From the NCBI GenBank assembly GCA_002399565.1, contig DHDW01000029.1:1-12895 (forward strand): a DNA stretch of 12,895 nt, written 5' to 3'. The number at the start of each line of letters is the position of its first letter. Position 1 is the first letter of the stretch. Shown here piece after piece: positions 6,878 through 12,895 of this stretch. The position numbers and the translations under genes were made by a program. The DNA comes from Bacteroidales bacterium UBA4866 (GTDB lineage: Bacteria; Bacteroidota; Bacteroidia; Bacteroidales; P3). The notes under the pieces were generated by a model. The model was given only the letters and a program-made list of their open reading frames with translations, ran no database searches and was not told where the DNA came from.

Positions 6878-7461
6878 GATCAATATCACTCTTATTTAAA
6901 TAAACTTTGTCTTTAGAAAACATTGCCACAGGAATAAAGATTAGTATCAATATACATTTGAATGATTTCATTTAGTCTAAAATAGCTGTCATATAATTTA
7001 TTGTTTCCAATATCTGCATAAAAAATAAACACTCACTTCCTAACCAATTTAATAAATTGATTTAAAAGCTTATGGGTTAAATATGTATTTTGTTAAGAAA
7101 TTTAGGTAGTGTATTTGTCGAGTTCATAGTAGTTTATTAATAACTAAAGAGGTATATTGTGAACCTACAAAAGCTCAATTGTTATTTAATTGGCAAAGAT
7201 AATAAATAAATTTCATTAATTGTATGCAAAAAAAGGCAAATAAATACATAAAATCATTTAGAAAATATATTCCAATAACTAACAAGCAGTTAGAGAGTTA
7301 AAATAAGCTATTATTAATTAAGAATCATAAGTTAGACTTAATCTCTAAGGGGCTTTTATCTACATTTATACACAAAATATTCAAGCAAAAATCTCATTCT
7401 ATTTTGAATAAAAGTCTAAAAGTCTTATAAAAAAATTCTTAAACTTTGTTTTAATCTCATT

Positions 7462-7538
7462 TAATGCCATTATATTCTCGGTATAATGCCATTAAACAAT
7501 CAATATAATGCCATTAAACCGAGAATATAATGGCATTA
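7462..7538. repeat. Palindrome array 1: four TAATGSCATTA sites, 22-bp period
   Basis: TAATGCCATTA starts at 7462, 7484 and 7506, and its complement TAATGGCATTA at 7528, so the four sites are exactly 22 bp apart. Each site is an odd-centred palindrome (TAATG-S-CATTA). The outer arms extend to a perfect 21-bp inverted repeat (7462-7482 with 7518-7538; outer 20 bases TAATGCCATTATATTCTCGG). The whole 77 bp is therefore almost one palindrome centred at 7500. It could be a protein-binding array or a long hairpin. No family is recognised. Confidence 0.85.
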
Positions 7539-7794
7539 TACTGAAATGGAAGTAAAGGATAAAAAGTTTAAGACATAACATTGAGAGTTATTTATCTGAT
7601 TTAACGAGAAATAAACTTTATGAAAATTGAATGTTGAAGGATAAAATAAATACGAAAATATTATCTTTAAATCTTCTTAGTGGAGGAAAAATACAATAAA
7701 TATAAATATCATTTAATCAAGCATATATATAGGCAATTAAGCTTACAAACTTTTTTCAGGAGCTTTCAATCTCACTAACCTTCCTTTAGAACTC

Positions 7795-7857
7795 AAAACA
7801 ATGGCATTGTTTTATGGAAACAACCGCATTGTTTTGAAATAACAATGGTATTGTTTG
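7795..7857. repeat. Palindrome array 2: three AAACAATGSCATTGTTT-type sites, 22-bp period
   Basis: Site 1 is a perfect 19-bp odd palindrome, AAAACAATG-G-CATTGTTTT, centred at 7804. Site 2 is centred at 7826 and keeps AAACAA and CATTGTTTT but has CC in place of TG. Site 3 is centred at 7848 (AACAATG-G-TATTGTT, one mismatch). The period is exactly 22 bp, as in array 1, and the sites share the core AATG-S-CATT. Outer bases differ from array 1, so the two arrays are related in design but not plain copies. Confidence 0.8.
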
Positions 7858-7904
7858 GAGATGAAAGCCTTATTTAATTATTTCTAATCTCCAACTTTGG
7901 AGAT
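7855..7904. repeat. Three TTGGAGAT/ATCTCCAA segments forming alternative hairpins
   Basis: TTGGAGAT occurs at 7855-7862 and 7897-7904, and its complement ATCTCCAA at 7887-7894. The middle copy can pair with either one; the second pairing gives an 18-bp palindrome with a 2-base centre. The first copy overlaps the end of array 2. The role is unknown, and the two-base loop makes a DNA site more likely than an RNA hairpin for the right-hand pair. Confidence 0.5.
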
Positions 7905-8002
7905 ATATATTTGGTTTAAAGAAGATAAGATGGTTTGAAATTTTTTAGAAGAAAAGGATTATGGAAGAGGGAGCGAGTGATGACTCTGATTTGTTTTGAT
8001 TG

Positions 8003-8043
8003 GGACAAAAAAAAGTCGCCTCAAATTGATTGAAGCGACTTTT
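8003..8043 (-). terminator. Strong intrinsic terminator of the adhesin/sprF-like/ompA-like operon
   Basis: On the minus-strand transcript a 14-bp stem, AAAAGUCGCUUCAA with UUGAGGCGACUUUU (one U-G pair), closes a 5-base loop. It ends in a run of eight U residues (8014-8007). It begins 26 bp after the stop of the OmpA-like gene. The plus-strand reading also has a short U run after the stem, so it may work weakly in both directions. Confidence 0.92.
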
Positions 8044-8069
8044 GGTTAAAAAGATATTAAGTTTACGGC

Positions 8070-9128
8070 CTATTTGAAAGCTATTAACTCAACTCTTCTA
8101 TTTAGATAATTTGCTTTTGCTTTCATTTTTCCAGTAAGTCCTTTAATGAAATTGTTGGTTAGGCTATCACCCACTTTAAATTCATTATGTTTCTTAACTA
8201 AGAATTCATCAATTACTTCTGGTTTACTATTACCTTCATAAGAAACTTGAATTCTATTGTTTGCAATTCCTCTTGAAGTTAAATAGTTCTTAGCACTCAT
8301 TGCTCTTTCTTGTGAAATAAGATAGTTAGCTTCTTCTGTTCCTATCATATCAGCGTGACCAATACATTTAACTTTCATGTCAGGGTTTGCTTTTAGGTAA
8401 ACAATAAAGCGATCTAATATTTCTTTTGATTCTGCGTCTAAGACTGATTTGTTAAATGCAAAATGCAATTTATAGATTTCATCAGCAGAGATTGGCTTAG
8501 AAGGGTCTGCAATCTTTTTAGTGGTATCTACTTTTACAGCTTGAGCTTCTTTAACTTTTTGCTCTAAATCGGATACTTTGTTATTAAGTTCACTTATCTT
8601 CTTTTTATTAGCTTCTTCTTTTTCTTGAGCTTCTTTTTTAAGCTTTTCAATTTGTGCTTGTGTTGTTGCTTCATCGCAATTTGTCATACAAGCAGATTTT
8701 GCTAATTTCTCAACCATTTCTAAAGAACAGTCATCAAGTCTTCCTTCGTTTTTTATTGTGTTTGCAACTTCTAGGCTTTTTTCCTTTTGTCCCAATTCGC
8801 AATAATGTTTAGCTAAGTAGTATCTTGCTTCATTCTTTTGGCAAGTTGTTTTTGCAACTGAAATTGCTTTTTCGTAAGAAGCTACTGCGTCTTGATTATT
8901 GTCTTTTATTGCAGAATTACAAATTGCTTTGAAAAGATTCAAATCGTAGTCTTCAGGGTATGTTTGAAGCTCTGCATTTACAGCTTCCAAAGCTTTTGGA
9001 TAATCCATTTGATACATGGTTTGCTCGATGGCTTGTCTCTTCTTTGCTGGTAGTCTCTTTTGAGCTTCAGCAGAGATTGAAGACAATCCTAAAGCAAGCA
9101 TAAATACCATTAAAATATATTTTTTCAT
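8070..9128 (-). CDS. OmpA-family protein with TPR-like N-terminus and coiled coil
   Basis: A 352-residue outer-membrane or periplasmic protein. A signal peptide (about residues 1-23, ending ISAEAQ) is followed by helical TPR-like repeats (about 27-145) containing several cysteines. A charged coiled coil rich in Lys and Glu spans about 155-197. The C-terminal OmpA-like peptidoglycan-binding domain is at about 217-352. In it, Asp260 (GHADMIGTEEAN) and an Arg at 344-345 (NRRVELIAF) are the expected diaminopimelate-binding residues, and NYLISQERAMSAKNYL is the conserved helix. The domain has an extra segment of about 35 residues before NRRVEL. It follows the PorP/SprF-like gene by 26 bp and precedes a terminator, so it is last in the operon. 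It is probably the peptidoglycan anchor for the outer-membrane partner. It is not PorE, because no beta-propeller is present. Confidence 0.9.
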   Translation of the reverse strand: MKKYILMVFMLALGLSSISAEAQKRLPAKKRQAIEQTMYQMDYPKALEAVNAELQTYPEDYDLNLFKAICNSAIKDNNQDAVASYEKAISVAKTTCQKNEARYYLAKHYCELGQKEKSLEVANTIKNEGRLDDCSLEMVEKLAKSACMTNCDEATTQAQIEKLKKEAQEKEEANKKKISELNNKVSDLEQKVKEAQAVKVDTTKKIADPSKPISADEIYKLHFAFNKSVLDAESKEILDRFIVYLKANPDMKVKCIGHADMIGTEEANYLISQERAMSAKNYLTSRGIANNRIQVSYEGNSKPEVIDEFLVKKHNEFKVGDSLTNNFIKGLTGKMKAKANYLNRRVELIAFK

Positions 9129-9154
9129 ATTATTATGTATTTAATGTTATAAAA

Positions 9155-10084
9155 TTACCATGCAAAATTTCTCATCGTTTCTCTCTTATCAAATGATTCT
9201 CTATTTAATGCTTTGTTAAGATTGAAACGTAATCCAAGTTCCCATGATGTTCTGATGTTTGAATATGTAGATAATCCAAATTCATAGTCAAAGAATAATG
9301 TTGCTGATTTAGCTATTGTAAGGTCAGCTAAAACTGCAAATGATTTAGGACTTAGTTTATTTGTTCCTCTGTATAATACTCCAAGATTTGCAATTTTGTT
9401 GTATCCTACCATTACTCCTAAGTCTGTGTTTGAACCTGACTCTTGGTTCCACATATAAATTCCTAATGGGCGTATTGCAAATTTATCAACTAAGAATTCA
9501 TAATCAATATGTCCGTAATAGGTTAATAGGTTTTTGTTGTCTATGCTTTCTCTATTACGAAGATTCCATCTGAATGAAGATCCTAAACGTAAACCTTTAT
9601 AAACGTATGTTGCTCCAAATGATGTCATCAAATTGGTTGAATTATAATTTGGCATATATACATTTGGGTTTGTTGTTTCAAAACCTACGTCTGTGATTGC
9701 GTCTCCAGAATATCTCCATAAGTCATATCCTACAAATAAACCAAATAATAAGTATGAATTACATGATACTTTTAAATCAACATTTGCATCAACACCTAAA
9801 ATTGATTGTTTTCTTAAGCCAAAATTATTGAAATCACCTTGTATCCCAAATCCTAAATTTTGATATGGAAGTCCTCCGTGAACATCAAATGCTTCTGAGC
9901 TCATTTGTCCATTTAAACGATTTGCATAAATGAACGTTCCAGTAATATCTCTACTCATTCCATAATAAGATGGATTGACCCAACCTAAATTATTTACTAC
10001 TTGAGCGTATTGAAAATCACTCTGAGCAAATAGTCCAGCGGTACAAGATACTATTAGAAATATAAATAAATTAATTTTTTTCAT
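9155..10084 (-). CDS. PorP/SprF-family type IX secretion outer-membrane protein
   Basis: A 309-residue protein with a signal peptide (MKKINLFIFLIVSCTAGLFA, cleaved near residue 20). A mature beta-barrel follows, with alternating aromatic strands and the PorP/SprF opening pattern SDFQYAQVVNNLGWVNPSYYG. It ends in many amphipathic strands and a short basic tail (FDKRETMRNFAW). PorP itself works in the T9SS, and SprF-type paralogues are needed for export or surface attachment of a specific partner adhesin, as SprF is for SprB in Flavobacterium johnsoniae. Here the gene lies between a T9SS type B adhesin and an OmpA-family gene, so the SprF-type role is more likely than core PorP. This is inferred from context. 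No separate promoter is clear upstream, so it is probably co-transcribed with the adhesin through a hairpin at 10136-10165. Confidence 0.88.
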   Translation of the reverse strand: MKKINLFIFLIVSCTAGLFAQSDFQYAQVVNNLGWVNPSYYGMSRDITGTFIYANRLNGQMSSEAFDVHGGLPYQNLGFGIQGDFNNFGLRKQSILGVDANVDLKVSCNSYLLFGLFVGYDLWRYSGDAITDVGFETTNPNVYMPNYNSTNLMTSFGATYVYKGLRLGSSFRWNLRNRESIDNKNLLTYYGHIDYEFLVDKFAIRPLGIYMWNQESGSNTDLGVMVGYNKIANLGVLYRGTNKLSPKSFAVLADLTIAKSATLFFDYEFGLSTYSNIRTSWELGLRFNLNKALNRESFDKRETMRNFAW

Positions 10085-10135
10085 CTCTATTTTTTTTATT
10101 TAGTCCGTATTATTAATTTTAAATCTTTCATCTTA

Positions 10136-10165
10136 CTGTGAGTAACTCAAAGGAGCTACTCACAG
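10136..10165 (-). promoter_or_regulatory. 13-bp intercistronic hairpin between adhesin and sprF-like gene
   Basis: On the minus-strand transcript CUGUGAGUAGCUC pairs with GAGUUACUCACAG over 13 pairs (one G-U) around a 4-base loop. It starts about 20 bases after the adhesin stop and ends 51 bases before the PorP/SprF start. No U-run follows, so a simple Rho-independent terminator is unlikely. A partial terminator, an RNA-processing site or a 3'-end stabiliser for the long adhesin message is plausible. Confidence 0.8.
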
Positions 10166-10183
10166 ATAAAATGATTAGATTAT

Positions 10184-12895
10184 TTATTTTCCTACTACTT
10201 CTACTCTACCAGTCTTATTGTACTCAGTACCATTTATAGTAAATGTTATTGCGTAGAAATAAGTACCAATTGGAAGATTACTCATATCGAAGTTGTTTTT
10301 ATAGTTATCTGATTGATAAACTTGATTTCCATTAGCGTTAACCATTCTAACCTTAATTGGCATCATTTGTTCATAATCACGAATCTTGAAATATTGATTC
10401 ATTCCAGGAACAATAGCATTAACTACTTCTACTTGTTCTGCTGGGTCAGTCATACTTGCAACATTCTTATTAATAACTAACATTGCTGTTGCTGTTCCTT
10501 CATAGTTTGAAGTTGGAACAATTGTAGCAACAACTTTATAAGATCCTTCATTTATAGGAGCTACTGTGCTAATTGCAACGTTTGTATTTCCTGTGAAGTA
10601 TTTAGCATCTACAATTCCAGTTAAATCTACATTACCTTCTGCATCTCTGAATGAAGCTTCTTTTTGCTTGCCATCATAGATATGTACTAAGTCGTAAATT
10701 TCAATATCAATATGCTTTTTAGCTACTTCAACCACAACATTAATTGGGTCAGAGTTGTCATAGTTGGTTTTATCTTGTGGGATAAATACAACTGGATAAG
10801 CGTTGTTGCCAGCATCTGGTATTGTTGTTGGTGTTGACCATTGGAATGTTCCTGCTACTGCGTCATTATTATTTGCATTCATTGCAGATCCTCCAGTAAG
10901 TAAAGATTCAGCTAATGTTTGTTCATAAATTAATGAAGAAGCTGTTGGTGCAACTAAAATAGGTTTAGCTTTATTTACTTGTACATTAAATGCTTTGTGT
11001 GCTATATTATAGTTTTCAGCATCAATTCCTGTTGGAATGAAATGTACTTGGTATAATGCAGTTCCTGATTGTGGTTGATGTGTTTCTGGATAATCCCATT
11101 CATAGTTACCATTTACTGAAGCATTATTGTTAGGGTTAACTGCTGTTGCAGTAACTGCTGGCAATGATTGTCCGTAAGTGATTACGTATGGGCTAGATGT
11201 TTGTGTTAATACTGGGGTAGCTTTATTAACTACTACTGGTAGTTGTTGAGATACTACTGTTAAGTAGTTGTTACCGTCAACTGGAACAAATGTTCTAACA
11301 AAACCAGAGTTATTTACATTAGGTTCAATTGATGAATCTGTCCATGCATAACTACCACTTACTGTTAGTCCTGTGATAGGGTTAACTGCTGATTGGTTAG
11401 TAATTGATATGTCAGATAGTGCTTCTCCATAAGTTATTGTAGAGAAGTCTCCCCAATTTACAATAGGATTTGCTTTATTAATAACTAAATTAATCATTGT
11501 ACTGTCAGTATAGTAGTTAACTAAGTCTGTAGGTATAAATCTTAATTTGTAAGATGTTGCTGGGTTAGCTGGAGTTACAGTTGTTGGACTTTCCCAAACA
11601 AATGTTCCTGGTACATCTAAGTTATTATTTGTATTTACTGCAAATGGTGAACCTATTAAGTAAACTTGTGATAAAGTTTGTCCGTAAGTAATTTCGGATG
11701 TTGAAGGCCAAGTTACTTGTGGAGCTGCTTTATTAACAGTTACATCTACATTAAATTCAACTGGGTTGTAATTTGCAACATTTGAAACAGATGGTATATA
11801 AGTTGCCTTATATGTTCTTGTTCCTGTTGCTGGTAATACATCAATTGAATTCCAGTTTATTGTTCCTCCTGTTAATACAAGAGCAGGGTCATTTGGATTA
11901 ACTACACTTGTTACAGAAATTGTATTTGCTGGTAAAGCTTGTCCGTAACTATAAGCTGCAACTGCTGCTCCGTTAATTACTGGTGTTGCTTTGTCTGTTG
12001 GTACGTTAACATTGAATACTACAGTATTGAAATTCGCAATATCTGTTGGAGTAAAGGTTGCTGTGTACTGATTATTTGCAACGGTTGGTATTGTTGTTAA
12101 GTTATTCCATGCTACTGTTCCTGCTACTGGAAGTGTTTCTACAGATGCTCTGTGAGAAATAACATTGTTTGCAGTATTATAGGACAATGGTCTATTTGCT
12201 AAAGTTTTTCCATAAGTGTCAGTTGCTACTGCATTTAATGTAACTTGTGGGGTTGCTTTTGCTGTGTATACATTTACATTATTATTTGTAATTGTAGTGT
12301 ATAGATTTGAATTTGATGGAATAAATTGTAGTACATTTGGTGTTATACCTGCTACTGGTGTGGTTGTTGGTGTTACCCATACAAATTGTCCAGCTACTAC
12401 TATACCTTCATTATTAACATTCTTTGCAGAACCATTGGTTAAATCTGCATCTGCTAAAGTTTGTCCGTAAACTAAGTTTGAAACTGATGGCCATGTAACT
12501 ACTGGTGCTGATGCATTTACTGTTACAGAAATTGATACTTGTGCAGGGTCATAATTATCATTATCTAATGGATAATATGTTGCATCGTAATTTCCTGTTA
12601 ATGGTAATTCATCAATTGAGTTCCATACAATTTGTCCACCTGCTAATACAAGGGTATTGTTTACTGGGTTAACTGCTGATGTTAATGTTGGGGTATTGAT
12701 AGGTAATGCTTGTCCATAGCTATATGGTGCAACTGTTGCTGCAACTATTGGCGTAGCTTTGGTTGTTGGTACATTTACAGTTAGTGATACAGTATTGAAA
12801 TTCGCAATATCTGTTGGAGTAAAGGTTGCTTTGTACTCATTATTTGCTACTGTTGGAATTATTGCATTGTTGTTCCATGCTATTGTTCCTGCTAC
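10184..12895 (-). CDS. Giant MBG-repeat adhesin with T9SS type B C-terminus (5' end beyond window)
   Basis: The frame is open from the right edge (903 codons visible), so the N-terminus and signal peptide lie outside. About eight MBG-like beta-sandwich repeats of 83-89 residues follow one another. Each has a YGQ(T/A)L-type motif (visible residues 60, 143, 228, 317, 404, 489, 574, 657), a F(I/T)P.D..NY-type segment and a linker such as NKA.P. A YDG/MBG-like domain follows (about 726-808; HIYDGKQKEASF, NEGSYKV). The last roughly 85 residues resemble a CHU_C T9SS type B sorting domain (VPGMNQYFKI, VRMVNANGNQVYQSDNY, LPIGTYFYAI, TGRVEVVGK). Type B proteins often need an adjacent SprF-like protein, and one is next downstream. 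Inferred role: surface adhesin. The TTG at 12187 is internal and not the start. Confidence 0.88.
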   Translation of the reverse strand, partial: VAGTIAWNNNAIIPTVANNEYKATFTPTDIANFNTVSLTVNVPTTKATPIVAATVAPYSYGQALPINTPTLTSAVNPVNNTLVLAGGQIVWNSIDELPLTGNYDATYYPLDNDNYDPAQVSISVTVNASAPVVTWPSVSNLVYGQTLADADLTNGSAKNVNNEGIVVAGQFVWVTPTTTPVAGITPNVLQFIPSNSNLYTTITNNNVNVYTAKATPQVTLNAVATDTYGKTLANRPLSYNTANNVISHRASVETLPVAGTVAWNNLTTIPTVANNQYTATFTPTDIANFNTVVFNVNVPTDKATPVINGAAVAAYSYGQALPANTISVTSVVNPNDPALVLTGGTINWNSIDVLPATGTRTYKATYIPSVSNVANYNPVEFNVDVTVNKAAPQVTWPSTSEITYGQTLSQVYLIGSPFAVNTNNNLDVPGTFVWESPTTVTPANPATSYKLRFIPTDLVNYYTDSTMINLVINKANPIVNWGDFSTITYGEALSDISITNQSAVNPITGLTVSGSYAWTDSSIEPNVNNSGFVRTFVPVDGNNYLTVVSQQLPVVVNKATPVLTQTSSPYVITYGQSLPAVTATAVNPNNNASVNGNYEWDYPETHQPQSGTALYQVHFIPTGIDAENYNIAHKAFNVQVNKAKPILVAPTASSLIYEQTLAESLLTGGSAMNANNNDAVAGTFQWSTPTTIPDAGNNAYPVVFIPQDKTNYDNSDPINVVVEVAKKHIDIEIYDLVHIYDGKQKEASFRDAEGNVDLTGIVDAKYFTGNTNVAISTVAPINEGSYKVVATIVPTSNYEGTATAMLVINKNVASMTDPAEQVEVVNAIVPGMNQYFKIRDYEQMMPIKVRMVNANGNQVYQSDNYKNNFDMSNLPIGTYFYAITFTINGTEYNKTGRVEVVGK
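12021..12830 (-). repeat. Super-repeat of three MBG units (256 codons) with a 42-bp identical block
   Basis: A 42-bp block at 12021-12062 recurs exactly at 12789-12830, an offset of 768 bp or 256 codons. Protein similarity extends further: VAGTVAWNN...FTPTDIANFNTV and AYSYGQALP in one copy match VAGTIAWNN...FTPTDIANFNTV and PYSYGQALP in the other. The repeat therefore has a larger unit of three domains, copied recently or kept alike by recombination. It probably continues past the right edge. Confidence 0.8.

Larger units (their letters stand above)
6874..8002. other. Gene-poor intergenic region, about 1.1 kb
   Basis: No reading frame with convincing coding character is visible on either strand, and I recognise no tRNA, rRNA or known riboswitch. 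The stretch is very AT-rich. It holds two 22-bp-period palindrome arrays (7462-7538 and 7795-7857), a small 18-bp palindrome (7887-7904) and scattered lone TAnnTTTG matches (for example 6953-6960) without a matching -33 element. A 7-bp inverted repeat, TTAGAGA (7290-7296) with TCTCTAA (7342-7348), is weak. An unrecognised small RNA cannot be excluded. Confidence 0.6.

Noticed and set aside
7462..7538. CRISPR array
   Set aside because: Repeats of 11 bp with 11-bp spacers are far too short, the spacers are partly complementary to each other, and no cas genes are near.
6874..8002. A degraded gene or tRNA in the long intergenic region
   Set aside because: Frequent stops in all frames, no recognisable protein fragment and no cloverleaf pattern were found by reading.
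12185..12187. TTG as the start of the repeat protein
   Set aside because: The frame stays open to the right edge and encodes further MBG-like repeats in phase, so this is an internal leucine codon.

Overview
The window looks like a low-GC Bacteroidota chromosome, most likely Bacteroidales. Several genes have the family's typical promoter pattern (TTTG, about 19 bp, TAnnTTTG). There is also a PorP/SprF-family outer-membrane protein beside an OmpA-family protein, a repeat adhesin that appears to end in a type IX secretion (T9SS) type B sorting domain, and an MEP-pathway ispG. I cannot assign a genus.

Left part (1-5456). A large FAD-binding/Fe-S oxidase of the YdiJ type runs off the left edge on the minus strand. 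Its start overlaps by 11 bp the end of a secreted DNA/RNA non-specific endonuclease. A 180-bp divergent intergenic region separates the nuclease from a small HipB/y4mF-like HTH gene on the plus strand. That gene has three inverted-repeat operator-like sites whose centres are exactly 41 bp apart, and no hipA toxin follows it. Next, convergent, is ispG, in a short form without the long insert usual in this phylum.

Middle part (5547-8069). An intact 1323-bp IS5-family element, with 16-bp terminal repeats and a TAAT target duplication, sits upstream of ispG. After it come about 1.2 kb without a convincing gene. This stretch holds two arrays of short odd-centred palindromes (core AATG-S-CATT), one with four sites and one with three, both with a 22-bp period. 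They are the least explained structures in the window.

Right part (8003-12895), all on the minus strand: a giant repeat protein open at the right edge, then a PorP/SprF-like protein, then an OmpA-like protein, closed by a strong intrinsic terminator. The adhesin has about eight MBG-like beta-sandwich repeats of 83-89 residues, a YDG/MBG-like domain and a CHU_C-like C-terminus. The likely reading is a three-gene export and anchoring unit: the T9SS exports the adhesin with help from the SprF-like partner, and the OmpA-like protein ties the complex to peptidoglycan. A 13-bp-stem hairpin between adhesin and sprF-like gene may set their relative expression.
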